Source of the DNA: Hydrogenophaga sp.
Lineage (GTDB): Bacteria > Pseudomonadota > Gammaproteobacteria > Burkholderiales > Burkholderiaceae_C
Assembly: GCF_030373225.1 (NCBI RefSeq)
Contig: NZ_JAUCZG010000019.1
Span: 1-64,000, forward strand
Length of the DNA stretch: 64,000 nt
Direction of reading: 5' to 3'
Of the stretch, positions 34,559 through 44,911 are shown in pieces. Every line of letters begins with the position of its first letter. The stretch's first letter is position 1. A model generated the notes under the pieces. The model was not told where the DNA came from. It did not search any database and saw only the letters and a program-made list of their open reading frames with translations. The position numbers were made by a program, and so were the translations under genes.

Positions 34559-36130
34559 TCAGGCCGGCGCAGCGCCCGACAGGCGGAACACCCGAACCAC
34601 CTCGGCCAGGCGGCCAGCCTGGTCCTTCAGGCTCTCGGCGGCTGCCGCACTCTCCTCGACCAGCGCGGCGTTCTGCTGCGTCATCTGGTCGAGCTGGCTG
34701 ACGGCGGCGTTGACCTGGCCGATGCCCTGCGACTGCTCCTGGGCGGCGGTGGTGATGTCGCTGATGAAGGCGGAAACCTTCTCCGCGTTGGCGACGATTT
34801 CGCCGATGGTGCTGCCGGCCTGGGCCACCAGACGCGAACCGGTCTCGACCTTGCCCACACTGGCCTCGATCAACACCTTGATTTCCTTGGCAGCTTGCGC
34901 GCTGCGCTGCGCCAGGTTGCGCACCTCGGCCGCCACCACCGCAAAGCCGCGGCCCTGCTCGCCGGCACGCGCGGCCTCCACCGCGGCATTGAGGGCGAGG
35001 ATGTTGGTCTGGAAAGCAATGCCGTCGATGACACCGATGATGTCGCCGATCTTCTGGCTGCTCTGGTTGATCTCGTTCATGGTGGTGACGACCTGGCTCA
35101 CCACCTGGCCGCCGCGCACCGCAACCTCGGCATTGGCCACCGCCATCTGCGTGGCCTGACGCGCCGATTCGGCACTCTGGCGCACGGTGCTGTTGATCTG
35201 GTCGACGCTGGCAGCCGTCTGCTGCAGATTGCTCGCAGCCTGTTCCGTGCGCGCGCTCAGGTCCTGGTTGCCGCTGGCGATCTGTTCGCTGGCGGTGCCG
35301 ATGCTGTCGGTGCTGTTGCGCACCTCGCCGACGATGCGCGAGAGCGAGTCCTGCATGGCGCCCAGGGCCTGCATGAGCGACGCCAGCTCGTCCCTGCCCG
35401 TGGTCTGAACCGGATGGGTCAGGTCTCCCCGGGTGATGGCCGAGGCCAGGCGCTGCGCCTGGTCGAGGGGCTGGCAGATGCTCTGCATGTTCGACAGCGT
35501 GGTGGGAACCACGACCAGCGCCGCCAGCGCCACCGCGAGGCCAAACACCAGCAGGGTCTGGGCATTGATGTCCCGTTCCTCCTGCTGCAGGCTCGCGGCC
35601 TCGACCTTGAGGACTTCTTCCACCCGCAGGAGATTGGCCAGCATGCCGGCGTACTGCTCGTGGGCGCGGCCCAGCATGCGGTTGGCCACGGTGGCGGTGT
35701 CGTAGCCGTTGTCAACCAGCTGGCGCGTCACCGGCTCCACCGCGTTGGTGTAGGCGGTGAGCTGGTCCTTCATGGCCCGAACGATGACGTTGTCATCGTC
35801 TTCCTCGCCCACCAGCATGTGGTCCATCTGCTGCAGGGCCGCGTCCCGGGCACCCTGCCATTGGGCTTTGGCCTTGAGCACCGCCTCGGGTTTTTCGTAG
35901 CCGATGATCATGTCTTTCTCAAATCGGCCCATGTCGCCCAGGGCGACCTGCAGGCGCGACAGCGTCAACGTCTCTTCAAAGGCGTGCTCCACGAATTCGA
36001 CGCTGAGATCGTGCAGGCGGTTCATGCCCCAGAGGCCGGCGCCGCCGACCATGGTCAGCAGGATCAGCACGACGCCGATGGCCCCCACCATTCGGGTGCG
36101 GATGGAAAACTGGCGCATCAGGGTTTGCAT
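34559..36130 (-). CDS. Methyl-accepting chemotaxis protein
   Basis: N-terminal TM/four-helix sensor, HAMP-like region, hairpin [24 protein letters not shown] / [33 protein letters not shown]. Confidence 0.96.
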   Translation of the reverse strand: MQTLMRQFSIRTRMVGAIGVVLILLTMVGGAGLWGMNRLHDLSVEFVEHAFEETLTLSRLQVALGDMGRFEKDMIIGYEKPEAVLKAKAQWQGARDAALQQMDHMLVGEEDDDNVIVRAMKDQLTAYTNAVEPVTRQLVDNGYDTATVANRMLGRAHEQYAGMLANLLRVEEVLKVEAASLQQEERDINAQTLLVFGLAVALAALVVVPTTLSNMQSICQPLDQAQRLASAITRGDLTHPVQTTGRDELASLMQALGAMQDSLSRIVGEVRNSTDSIGTASEQIASGNQDLSARTEQAASNLQQTAASVDQINSTVRQSAESARQATQMAVANAEVAVRGGQVVSQVVTTMNEINQSSQKIGDIIGVIDGIAFQTNILALNAAVEAARAGEQGRGFAVVAAEVRNLAQRSAQAAKEIKVLIEASVGKVETGSRLVAQAGSTIGEIVANAEKVSAFISDITTAAQEQSQGIGQVNAAVSQLDQMTQQNAALVEESAAAAESLKDQAGRLAEVVRVFRLSGAAPA

Positions 36131-36188
36131 GATCGATCTTCGCTTGGGCGTGGACAGAAAAATGAGCTTCGGATCGTCAGCAGCCCGT

Positions 36189-37628
36189 TCAGGCGCTGGC
36201 GGTGCGGAAGATCTTGATGACTTCGGTGAGGCGGCTGGCCTGGTCCTTGAGGCTCTCGGCAGCCGCCGCACTCTCCTCGACCAGCGCGGCGTTCTGCTGC
36301 GTCATCTGGTCGAGCTGGGTGACCGCCACGTTGACCTGCCCGATGCCGTCGCTCTGCTCGCCGGCGGCTGCCGTGATCTCGCCAATGATGTCGGAGACGC
36401 GCTGCACCGAGCCCACGATCTCGCTCATGGTCTGCCCCGCATCGGCCACCAGCCGCGATCCCGCCTCCACCCGGTCCACGCTGGCACCGATCAGGTTCTT
36501 GATCTCCTTGGCGGCTTCAGCGCTTCGCTGCGCCAGGTTGCGCACCTCGCCGGCCACCACCGCAAAGCCACGGCCCTGCTCACCCGCCCGCGCCGCTTCC
36601 ACCGCCGCGTTCAGCGCCAGGATGTTGGTCTGGAAGGCGATGCCGTCGATCACGCCGATGATGTCGCTGATCTTCTTGCTGCTGTGGTTGATCTCGTCCA
36701 TGGTCGTGACCACCTGACCCACCACCTGGCCACCGCGCACCGCGATCTCGGCCGCGCTGGCCGCCAGCTGGTTGGCCTGGCGCGCCGCATCGGCGCTCTG
36801 GCGCACCGTGCTGGTGAGCTGCTCCATGCTCGCCGCCGTCTCCTCCAGATTGCTCGCCGCCTGCTCCGTGCGCGCGCTCAGGTCCTGGTTGCCCGAGGCA
36901 ATTTCACGGCTGGCCGATTCGATCGAGACGGCCGACGACTGGACGGACGCCACCGTGGTGTGCATTTTCTGCAAGGCGGCCTGCAAGGCTCGTGCACCGG
37001 AGGTGCTCACCGCCATGCCGCCGACATCGAGCGAAATGCTGTTCTGCTGGTCGATGGCCCGCACCAGTTGCACCAGCTCGGCACCCTCACGTGCGGTGCG
37101 CCCCATGCTCACAGCCAGCACCACTTCCAGCGCCGACTGGATCACCACGTAAGCCGCGTGCAGCATGACGCGCCAGAAGTTGGCCTCGGTGGTGCAGTAA
37201 AAGCCCAGGCCCATGGCCTGCAGCCGGTCGAACAGCACATGATGCACGGCGAAGAAGGCTGCAGCCAGCACGATCGGGCGCCAGTCCAGGTAGACCAGGA
37301 CCAGCGCCAGGGTGACGAAGATGCCGAAGTGGAACTCGGATTCCCCATGGGCCAGTTGAATGTGCAACGCCACCAGGCAAGACAGCGCCACGGTGAGCAG
37401 CAGGCGCGAGGTCAGCGAACCGCGCCCCATCAGGTAGGTCGCCAGGCCCAGCCCTGAAAACACCAGGGCACCCACCACACCCAGCATGGGTTCGTAGTAG
37501 GTAAAGCCGATCACCACGGCGGCGAGCGCGCTCACGACGATGGCTGCGAGCATCACCCGGTCGCCCAGCACGGCCTGGGCGTTGTGAACATGAGGCTTCG
37601 GGGCCTGTGAAGCGTGCGAAATGGACAT
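36189..37628 (-). CDS. Methyl-accepting chemotaxis protein with polytopic N-terminal membrane sensor
   Basis: Multiple N-terminal TM segments with [44 protein letters not shown], then the MCP signalling domain. Confidence 0.95.
   Translation of the reverse strand: MSISHASQAPKPHVHNAQAVLGDRVMLAAIVVSALAAVVIGFTYYEPMLGVVGALVFSGLGLATYLMGRGSLTSRLLLTVALSCLVALHIQLAHGESEFHFGIFVTLALVLVYLDWRPIVLAAAFFAVHHVLFDRLQAMGLGFYCTTEANFWRVMLHAAYVVIQSALEVVLAVSMGRTAREGAELVQLVRAIDQQNSISLDVGGMAVSTSGARALQAALQKMHTTVASVQSSAVSIESASREIASGNQDLSARTEQAASNLEETAASMEQLTSTVRQSADAARQANQLAASAAEIAVRGGQVVGQVVTTMDEINHSSKKISDIIGVIDGIAFQTNILALNAAVEAARAGEQGRGFAVVAGEVRNLAQRSAEAAKEIKNLIGASVDRVEAGSRLVADAGQTMSEIVGSVQRVSDIIGEITAAAGEQSDGIGQVNVAVTQLDQMTQQNAALVEESAAAAESLKDQASRLTEVIKIFRTASA
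36203..36905. repeat. 703-bp direct repeat, copy 1 (MCP signalling-domain DNA)
   Basis: Aligned by eye with 37949..38651 at constant offset 1746; one mismatch seen (ggctCtcgg vs ggctTtcgg). Confidence 0.93.
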
Positions 37629-37697
37629 GGCGGTCGGTGTGCGTTTTCGATGTGGAAGGAAGGCGTTGCTGAGCGGCTCTCGCCGCTGCATCAGGAC

Positions 37698-39482
37698 TCA
37701 GAAGCTTTCCCAGTCGCCTTCTGCACCGGCAGCGACCGCAGGACGGGAAGACACCACCGGCGCCGGGCGCGCGACCGGGGCCGGTGCCACCGGCTTGGGG
37801 TTCGCCTCGCTGGCCGTCGCGGGCCTGGATGCAACGGGCTTGTCGCTGGCCGGCTTGAGGCTGGCGGGTTTGTGAGCCGGCTTGAAGGTGCTGGCCGGCT
37901 TGGCCACCGCCACCGAAGCCGGCGCGCTGTAAGCCTGGGTGGCGTCGATGCGGAAGATCTTGATGACTTCGGTGAGGCGGCTGGCCTGGTCCTTGAGGCT
38001 TTCGGCAGCCGCCGCACTCTCCTCGACCAGCGCGGCGTTCTGCTGCGTCATCTGGTCGAGCTGGGTGACCGCCACGTTGACCTGCCCGATGCCGTCGCTC
38101 TGCTCGCCGGCGGCTGCCGTGATCTCGCCAATGATGTCGGAGACGCGCTGCACCGAGCCCACGATCTCGCTCATGGTCTGCCCCGCATCGGCCACCAGCC
38201 GCGATCCCGCCTCCACCCGGTCCACGCTGGCACCGATCAGGTTCTTGATCTCCTTGGCGGCTTCAGCGCTTCGCTGCGCCAGGTTGCGCACCTCGCCGGC
38301 CACCACCGCAAAGCCACGGCCCTGCTCACCCGCCCGCGCCGCTTCCACCGCCGCGTTCAGCGCCAGGATGTTGGTCTGGAAGGCGATGCCGTCGATCACG
38401 CCGATGATGTCGCTGATCTTCTTGCTGCTGTGGTTGATCTCGTCCATGGTCGTGACCACCTGACCCACCACCTGGCCACCGCGCACCGCGATCTCGGCCG
38501 CGCTGGCCGCCAGCTGGTTGGCCTGGCGCGCCGCATCGGCGCTCTGGCGCACCGTGCTGGTGAGCTGCTCCATGCTCGCCGCCGTCTCCTCCAGATTGCT
38601 CGCCGCCTGCTCCGTGCGCGCGCTCAGGTCCTGGTTGCCCGAGGCAATTTCGTACGACGCGGTGTTGATGCTGTCGGTGGCACTGCGCACCTGACCCACG
38701 GTCTGGATCAGCGAGGATTTCATCGCAGCCAGTCCGCGCAGCAGATCGCCCAGCTCATCCTGACGGGTGGTCTGCACCTCGCCATTCAGGTCGCCCGCAG
38801 CCACGGCGGTGGCAATGCCGACCGCTTCGCGCAGCGGTGCGGTCACCGACACGGTGATGCGCCAGGCCAGCAGACTGGCCAACAACATCGCCAGCGCAGC
38901 CAGCGAGATGATCAGGACTTCCTGGTTCCAGATCGTCTGGTTGGTGGCCGCCGAAGCGGCATCGAGCAGCTCGCGCTGGTACACCTGCAGCTTGCCCATG
39001 GTGTCGGTGTAGCGGTTGGCCGCCGGCAGAAGAGCGTTGTCCAACTGCTGGGCTGCGACGTCGAAGTCGCCGCCCTTGAGCGTGTCGAAGTAGGTTTTGC
39101 GCACGGAAATGTATTCGGTCCTGCGCTCTGCGATCTCCGTGAGCAAGGCCTTGCCTCGGTCGCTGGTGAGTTCGGCGTCCAGCGTTTTCTGCACCTCGTT
39201 GATGCGCTGGGTGGTCTGTGCGATCAGGGGCTTGAAGTAAGCATCCACCTCGGGATTGGCGCCCGACTTCGCCAGGGCAAGGACACGGTTGATGTTGAGC
39301 CGCGTGCTGGCCAGCCACTCGTCCGTGAGCGCCAGGCGCTGTTCCATCACCCCCACTCGTGCCATCGATTGCTTGGCGGCTTCCAGACCACTCCAGCCCA
39401 CCGCCGTGATGGCGACCAGCAGCGTGAGCACACTGGCAAAGCCCAGTGCCAGGCGCCGGCCGATTTTGAGTTTGTCGAACAT
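37698..39482 (-). CDS. Methyl-accepting chemotaxis protein (four-helix-bundle sensor, Ala/Pro/Lys-rich C-terminal tail)
   Basis: [35 protein letters not shown]-terminus, HAMP, MCP signalling domain, C-terminal tail GDWESF. Confidence 0.96.
   Translation of the reverse strand: MFDKLKIGRRLALGFASVLTLLVAITAVGWSGLEAAKQSMARVGVMEQRLALTDEWLASTRLNINRVLALAKSGANPEVDAYFKPLIAQTTQRINEVQKTLDAELTSDRGKALLTEIAERRTEYISVRKTYFDTLKGGDFDVAAQQLDNALLPAANRYTDTMGKLQVYQRELLDAASAATNQTIWNQEVLIISLAALAMLLASLLAWRITVSVTAPLREAVGIATAVAAGDLNGEVQTTRQDELGDLLRGLAAMKSSLIQTVGQVRSATDSINTASYEIASGNQDLSARTEQAASNLEETAASMEQLTSTVRQSADAARQANQLAASAAEIAVRGGQVVGQVVTTMDEINHSSKKISDIIGVIDGIAFQTNILALNAAVEAARAGEQGRGFAVVAGEVRNLAQRSAEAAKEIKNLIGASVDRVEAGSRLVADAGQTMSEIVGSVQRVSDIIGEITAAAGEQSDGIGQVNVAVTQLDQMTQQNAALVEESAAAAESLKDQASRLTEVIKIFRIDATQAYSAPASVAVAKPASTFKPAHKPASLKPASDKPVASRPATASEANPKPVAPAPVARPAPVVSSRPAVAAGAEGDWESF
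37949..38651. repeat. 703-bp direct repeat, copy 2
   Basis: See 36203..36905. Confidence 0.93.
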
Positions 39483-39530
39483 GTTGTGTCTCCAGAAAAG
39501 GGGGGGGCGGGTGGGCGAGCGCCCGCTCGC

Positions 39531-40058
39531 TCATTGCAGTGATTGGGTGGCGTCCATCAAGCCCATGTCGGCGCTCGACATGAGGGCTTCGATGTCCATC
39601 AGGATCAGCATGCGTTCACCCACGCTGGCGATGCCGGTGATGAAGCTGGTGTCCACGTTGGTGTTCATCTCGGGCGCGGGCTTGATGAGCTCGCCGGCGA
39701 GTTCGAGCACGTCGGAGACCGAGTCGACCACCGCGCCCACCACGCGGCCGTGCACGTTGAGCACGATCACCACCGTGAAGCCGTTGTATTCCACCTTGTC
39801 GCAACCGAGCTTGATGCGCAGATCGACCACCGGCACGATGACGCCGCGCAGGTTGACCACGCCCTTGATGAACGAGGGTGCGTTGGCGATGCGGGTGGGC
39901 TCCTCGTACGAGCGGATCTCCTGCACGCGCAGGATGTCGATGCCGTATTCCTCGCCGCCCAGGCGGAAGGTCAGGAATTCGGCGCTGGCCTTTTGTGCGG
40001 CCGCCGCGCGAGCACCGTCGTGACGGGCGATGTGGTGGGCTTCGTTGCGCATGTCCAT
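39531..40058 (-). CDS. cheW: Chemotaxis coupling protein CheW
   Basis: FLTFRLGGEEYGIDILRVQEIRSYEEPTRIANAPSFIKGVVNLRGVIVPVVDLRIKLG. Confidence 0.97.
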   Translation of the reverse strand: MDMRNEAHHIARHDGARAAAAQKASAEFLTFRLGGEEYGIDILRVQEIRSYEEPTRIANAPSFIKGVVNLRGVIVPVVDLRIKLGCDKVEYNGFTVVIVLNVHGRVVGAVVDSVSDVLELAGELIKPAPEMNTNVDTSFITGIASVGERMLILMDIEALMSSADMGLMDATQSLQ

Positions 40059-40132
40059 GGGAAGGGTCCTCGGTTTTCGGGTTGGTCTGCTAAATATCGG
40101 CGAGTCAGGCCCGGGCTAAAGCCTGAAATAAA

Positions 40133-40160
40133 AAGACAAAGCCCGGTCAAAACCGGGCCG
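40133..40160 (-). terminator. Rho-independent terminator downstream of MCP 40193..41767
   Basis: Minus strand GCCCGGTTTTGACCGGGCTTTGTCTTTTTATTT. Confidence 0.75.
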
Positions 40161-40192
40161 TGAATGCTTTGGCACTCCTGTTGAAGGAGCCA

Positions 40193-41767
40193 TCAGGCCC
40201 GCTGGAGCTGGTCGGACTCCAGGCGGAACACGGCGACGGCCTGCACCAGGCGCTTCGCCTGGTGGGTCAGCGAGGCCGCCGCTGCCGCGCTTTCTTCCAC
40301 CAGCGCGGCGTTCTGCTGGGTCACCTGGTCCATCTGGCTGACCGCGTCACCCACTTGTGAAACGCCGGAGCTCTGTTCGCGACTGGCGTCGCTGATCTCG
40401 CGCACGATGGCCGAAACCCGGTGAATGGACTCAACCACCTTCTGCATCGTGCTGCCCGCCTGGTCCACCAGCGCAACGCCCTGGCCCACCTGGTCCTCGC
40501 TGGCACCGATCAGGACCTTGATCTCCTTGGCCGCCGCCGCACTGCGTTGCGCGAGGTTGCGCACTTCGGCCGCCACCACCGCAAAGCCACGCCCCTGTTC
40601 GCCGGCCCGGGCCGCTTCCACCGCGGCATTGAGCGCCAGGATGTTGGTCTGGAAGGAGAGGCCGTCGATGACGCCAATGATGTCGCTCATCCGTTTGCTG
40701 CTGCCGTTGATCTGGTCCATGGTGGCAACCACCTTCGCGACCATCGCGCCGCCCGCGGTCGCCACCGCAGAGGCCTCGTGGGCCAGTTCGCTGGCTTGCC
40801 GGGCGTTTTCCGCGTTGTGGGTCACGGTCGCGCCCACCTGCTCCATGGAGGCTGCCGTCTGCTGAAGGGCGCTGGCCTGCTCTTCGGTGCGGGAACTCAG
40901 GTCCTGGTTGCCCAGTGCGATCTGTTCGCTGGCCGATGCCACGCCGCCGGCGTTCTCGCGCACTTCGGTCACCATCACCCGCAGGCGTTGGCGCATGTGG
41001 TCCATGGCGGCCATGAGACTGGTGGCGTCGCCCGGGCGCACCTGAAGCGTTCGGCCCAGGTCGCCTTCTGCGATGGCGGCTGCCACGTCACGCACCTCGT
41101 ACGGCTCGGCGCCCAACGACCGGTCGAGCCGGCGAATGATCCAGAACGCGACGCCAGAGCCCAGAACGATGGCCAGGCCGGCCAGCACGGCCATGCCGAT
41201 GAAAGCCTCGCGAATGTCCTTCTGCGCCTGCAGATAGCTCTCTTTCGCCACGTCGACCTGCAGCTGGATCAGTTGGCCCACCACCTCCTGCATGGGATCG
41301 AAGACCGGATACATCTCGCGGGCGGTGTAGTCCTGAAGACGCGCAGCATCGCCGGAGCGCACCAGGGATTCGAAGGTGACCACGGAGGCGTCGGCGGCCT
41401 GCATCAAGGGCTTCAGGCGTGCAATCAAGGCCTGCTCCTGGCTCACCAGCTCGGTGGCGAGATACGCCGACCAGGCGTCGCGGATGGTCTCGCGCGCCTG
41501 GGCAACCGCCTGCAGGGTCTGTTCTGGTGAGAACGAGCGGTCAGCCGCCTTGTGGGCCGCATCGACGATGTTGACGGCGTACTGGTCGGCCACGCTCTTG
41601 AGTTGCGCCAGCGGGACCACACGGTCCTGGTACATGGAGAGCATGAGCGTGGATTGCTGGCGAGCCAGCGCAGCACCCCACAGGCCGATGGCCATCATCA
41701 GGGTGATCAGGAGGACGCACAGGGCTGTGAGCTGGGTTCGTACCCGGATGGGCTTCTGTAAGGACAT
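40193..41767 (-). CDS. Methyl-accepting chemotaxis protein
   Basis: N-terminal TM plus helical periplasmic domain; [54 protein letters not shown]. Confidence 0.96.
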   Translation of the reverse strand: MSLQKPIRVRTQLTALCVLLITLMMAIGLWGAALARQQSTLMLSMYQDRVVPLAQLKSVADQYAVNIVDAAHKAADRSFSPEQTLQAVAQARETIRDAWSAYLATELVSQEQALIARLKPLMQAADASVVTFESLVRSGDAARLQDYTAREMYPVFDPMQEVVGQLIQLQVDVAKESYLQAQKDIREAFIGMAVLAGLAIVLGSGVAFWIIRRLDRSLGAEPYEVRDVAAAIAEGDLGRTLQVRPGDATSLMAAMDHMRQRLRVMVTEVRENAGGVASASEQIALGNQDLSSRTEEQASALQQTAASMEQVGATVTHNAENARQASELAHEASAVATAGGAMVAKVVATMDQINGSSKRMSDIIGVIDGLSFQTNILALNAAVEAARAGEQGRGFAVVAAEVRNLAQRSAAAAKEIKVLIGASEDQVGQGVALVDQAGSTMQKVVESIHRVSAIVREISDASREQSSGVSQVGDAVSQMDQVTQQNAALVEESAAAAASLTHQAKRLVQAVAVFRLESDQLQRA

Positions 41768-42019
41768 GGTGGTTCGTCATGAGTGCCGCAAGGTCATCGG
41801 GGTGCGACTGTCCCGGCAGCCAGCGCCGCGGGTCCACGTCAGGACCTGCGCCACCGTCTGGTGTGAAACCTATCGGTGCACCCCCCATCGGCTTGAGGCC
41901 AAAACACTCACGCGCAGACCCGAAATGAGCGAATTCGCACACAGGCGGCAAAATCCTTCCCGACTTGAGTGTCATCAGGGGCTCAAGCGATCAACGGGCA
42001 CATCGGTTAACTTGACGGC

Positions 42020-42706
42020 ATGAACCCACGCCCAAGCCCGGTGCCTGCAGCCTGCCTGTCGGCCACGCCCACCATCGACTGTGCCCATCCCGCCGTTGTC
42101 GCCTTCGCTCAAGCCCATGCAGGAGGCGACAGCGTTCGGGACCGGGCCGTCTCGCTGTACCTGGCGGTGCGCGACCAGGTGCGCTACGACCCCTACCGCA
42201 TCGATCTCGGTGACGTCGGCATGACCGCCAGCACCGTGCTGGCACAAGGCTTCGGCTGGTGCGTGCCCAAGGCGGTGCTGCTGGCCGCGGTGGCGCGGGC
42301 TGCCGGGATTCCCGCGCGGCTGGGTTTTGCCGATGTGAAGAACCACCTCTCCACCGAGAAACTGCGCCAGACCATGCAGACCGACGTGTTCGTGTGGCAC
42401 GGCTACACCGAACTCTGGATCGACGGCGCCTGGCGCAAGGCCACGCCGGCGTTCAACATCGAGCTGTGCGACAAGTTCGGCCTGCTGCCGCTGGCATTCG
42501 ACGGCGTGCACGATTCGCTCTACCACGCGTTCGACCGGGCCGGGCGCCAGCACATGGAATACGTGAACGAACGCGGCAGCTTCGACGACCTGCCGCTGGC
42601 GCAGATCCGGGCCGCGTTCGCCGAGGTGTACCCCGCCATGGGCACCGGCCACCCGATCGCCGGCGACTTTGCGGCCGACGCGGCGCGTGAGGCCGGCGCC
42701 CCCTGA
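42020..42706 (+). CDS. Transglutaminase-like domain protein
   Basis: AVRDQVRYDPY...ASTVLAQGFGWCVPKAVLLAAVARAAGIPARLGFADVKNHL...WHGYTELWIDGAWRKATPAFN (Cys/His/Asp triad). Confidence 0.88.
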   Translation: MNPRPSPVPAACLSATPTIDCAHPAVVAFAQAHAGGDSVRDRAVSLYLAVRDQVRYDPYRIDLGDVGMTASTVLAQGFGWCVPKAVLLAAVARAAGIPARLGFADVKNHLSTEKLRQTMQTDVFVWHGYTELWIDGAWRKATPAFNIELCDKFGLLPLAFDGVHDSLYHAFDRAGRQHMEYVNERGSFDDLPLAQIRAAFAEVYPAMGTGHPIAGDFAADAAREAGAP

Positions 42707-42736
42707 AGCGTCTGCCAGGCGCAGCGCGGGGAAGCG

Positions 42737-43318
42737 TCAGCTGGTGAAGCGGAACACGGCGGTGCTGGCCAGCAGGTTGGGCCAGCGGTGCACTTCTGCA
42801 CCTTCGTGCAGGCCGAAGCTCTTCTCGATGGTCAAACCGTTGCGCCGCGCCAGCACCTCGAAGTCGGCGTGCGTGCCGACCCGGATGTTGGGCGTGTCGT
42901 ACCACTGGAAGGGCAGCCGCTTGGTCACGGGCATGCGACCCTGCACCACCGCCAGCCGGTTGGGCCAGTGGGCGAAGTTGGGAAAGGCCACCACGCCGAT
43001 GCGACCCACGCGCGCGGTCTCGCGCAACATGGTCTCGGCATTGCGCAGGTGTTGCAGCGTGTCGATCTGCAGCACCACGTCGAAGGCGTTGTCGCCAAAG
43101 GTGTTCAGGCCGTCTTCGAGGTTGAGCTGCAGGACGTTCACACCACGCCTGAGGCAGGCCAGCACCTTGGCATCGTCGATCTCCACGCCGTAGCCGCTGC
43201 AGGCACGCGTGCTCTGCAGGTGGGCCAGCATCGCACCGTCGCCGCAACCCAGGTCGAGCACGCGCGAACCGGGCGGCACCAGGCGTGCGATCGATTCCAT
43301 GATGGCCTGCTCGCTCAT
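42737..43318 (-). CDS. metW: Methionine biosynthesis protein MetW
   Basis: [21 protein letters not shown]...[42 protein letters not shown]...FPNFAHW; overlaps metX. Confidence 0.95.
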   Translation of the reverse strand: MSEQAIMESIARLVPPGSRVLDLGCGDGAMLAHLQSTRACSGYGVEIDDAKVLACLRRGVNVLQLNLEDGLNTFGDNAFDVVLQIDTLQHLRNAETMLRETARVGRIGVVAFPNFAHWPNRLAVVQGRMPVTKRLPFQWYDTPNIRVGTHADFEVLARRNGLTIEKSFGLHEGAEVHRWPNLLASTAVFRFTS

Positions 43319-44718
43319 GTCAGCCCCCGCGCGATGGTGTGATCAAAGTAGGCGCGCACTGCGCTCAGGTAGCGCGGGTCGTCGAGCAGGAAGGCGTCGT
43401 GCCCGTGGGGTGCATCGATCTCGGCGTAGCTCACGTCGCGCCGGTTTTCCAGCAGGGCCTCGACGATTTCGCGGCTTCGCCTGGGCGAGAAGCGCCAGTC
43501 GGTGGTGAAGCTCACCAGCAGAAAGCGGGCCTGCGCCCTGGACAGCGCCGCACTCAGGCTGCCCCCGTGCTCGCGCGCGGGGTCGAAGTAGTCGAGCGCG
43601 CGCGTGATCAGCAGATAGGTGTTGGCGTCAAAGTATTCACTGAACTTGTCGCCCTGGTAACGCAGGTAGCTCTCGATCTGGAACTCGACGTCCTGTGTCG
43701 TGTATCTGTACCCCCCCGCTTCGCGTGGTCCGCTGCCCCCCGAGGGGGCTGACCCGCCTGGGGGCGGCCCGGCGGCGGGTCCGTTGCCCCCACGCTCCCC
43801 CGCTTCGCGTGGTCCGCTGCCCCCCGAGGGGGCTGACCCGCCTGGGGGCGGCCCGGCGGCGGGTCCGTTGCCCCCACGCTCCCCCGCTTCGCGTGGTCCG
43901 CTGCCCCCCGAGGGGGCTGACCCGCCTTGGGGCGGCCCGGCGGCGGGTCTGGCCTCTGCAAGCGCCGCCTGCTCCAGCTCGGCCGGCTTCAGGCTGCGGC
44001 CGAATTTTTCGTTCATCACGTCGTCGCTGAGATACGTGATGTGGCCGATCATGCGGGCGATGCGCAGGCCGCGCCGGGGCAGGGTGTTGTGCCTGAGGTA
44101 GTGGCCGCCGTGGAAATCGGGATCGGTCACGATGGCGCGGCGCGCCACTTCGTTGAAGGCGATGTTCTCGGCCGTGAGGTTGGGTGCGCTGGCCACCACC
44201 ACCGCGTGTCGAACCCGGTCCGGGTATTGCAGGGTCCAGCTCAGGGTCTGCATGCCGCCCAGGCTGCCGCCCATCACGGCCGCCAGCGTCTGGATGCCCA
44301 TGACGTCCAGCAAACGGGCCTGCGCGTTCACCCAGTCCTCGACCGTGACCACGGGAAAGTCCGCGCCCCAGGGCTCACCCGTCTGCGGATGCCTGTGGGT
44401 CGGGCCGGTGGAGCCGAAACACGAGCCCAGGTTGTTCACGCCGATCACGAAGAAACGGTCGGTGTCCACCGGCTTGCCGGGGCCGATCATGTTGTTCCAC
44501 CAGCCCTCGCTGCGTGCCACAGGCCGGCCCTGTTCGTCGGCGTGCCAGCCGGCCACATGGTGGGAGGCATTGAGCGCATGGCAGATCAGCACCGCGTTGG
44601 AGCGATCGGCGTTCAAGGTGCCATAGGTCTCCACCACCAGCTCGTAGGCAGGCAGGCAGGCGCCGCTTCGCAATGGCAGCGGTTCGGCGAATCGGTACGT
44701 TTGGGGCGTGACGATCAA
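43315..44718 (-). CDS. metX: Homoserine O-acyltransferase MetX carrying an insertion of about 80 aa of tandem repeats
   Basis: [92 protein letters not shown]; start codon uncertain (TTG 44718 or GTG 44712). Confidence 0.93.
   Translation of the reverse strand: MIVTPQTYRFAEPLPLRSGACLPAYELVVETYGTLNADRSNAVLICHALNASHHVAGWHADEQGRPVARSEGWWNNMIGPGKPVDTDRFFVIGVNNLGSCFGSTGPTHRHPQTGEPWGADFPVVTVEDWVNAQARLLDVMGIQTLAAVMGGSLGGMQTLSWTLQYPDRVRHAVVVASAPNLTAENIAFNEVARRAIVTDPDFHGGHYLRHNTLPRRGLRIARMIGHITYLSDDVMNEKFGRSLKPAELEQAALAEARPAAGPPQGGSAPSGGSGPREAGERGGNGPAAGPPPGGSAPSGGSGPREAGERGGNGPAAGPPPGGSAPSGGSGPREAGGYRYTTQDVEFQIESYLRYQGDKFSEYFDANTYLLITRALDYFDPAREHGGSLSAALSRAQARFLLVSFTTDWRFSPRRSREIVEALLENRRDVSYAEIDAPHGHDAFLLDDPRYLSAVRAYFDHTIARGLT
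43713..43955. repeat. Tandem array of three ~84-bp GC-rich palindromic units in-frame within metX
   Basis: Units begin at 43713, 43797 and 43881, period 84 bp = 28 codons: CCCCCGCTTCGCGTGGTCCGCTGCCCCCCGAGGGGGCTGACCCGCCTGGGGGCGGCCCGGCGGCGGGTCCGTTGCCCCCACGCT; encodes repeated [28 protein letters not shown]. Confidence 0.95.
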
Positions 44719-44746
44719 TCTGGTGTCCTGTGGGCGCTGCGCGCCC

Positions 44747-44784
44747 GAAAAAAATCCCGGTACCGCCAAGAGCGAGACCGGGAT
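44747..44784 (-). terminator. Intrinsic terminator in the metX leader (riboswitch expression platform)
   Basis: Minus strand ATCCCGGTCTCGCTCTTGGCGGTACCGGGATTTTTTTC: stem ATCCCGGT/ACCGGGAT plus T7. Confidence 0.88.
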
Positions 44785-44799
44785 GCTGGACCAGACGTC

Positions 44800-44853
44800 T
44801 CTTCTTTAGCGGCATTTTTAAAGCGCCCGCAATTCGGAACAAATCGGCGCTGA
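44800..44853 (-). ncRNA. SAM-II-type riboswitch aptamer upstream of metX
   Basis: Minus strand AGCGCC-GATTTGTTCCGAATTGCG-GGCGCT-TTAAAAATGCCGCTAAAGAAG: perfect 6-bp P1, loop starting GAUUUG and containing UUGC, 3' tail UUUAAA...CGCUAAA. Confidence 0.88.
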
Positions 44854-44911
44854 GGGTTGGCAGTATAAATTGAAGCGCACGATCCCGTGCCCCTCACCAC
44901 CTCGAGCAACC

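Noticed and set aside
43713-43955. CRISPR array or minisatellite at the metX repeats
   Set aside because: Units are contiguous 84-bp tandem copies without variable spacers, and a related solitary copy lies in topB, so a palindromic dispersed element fits better.
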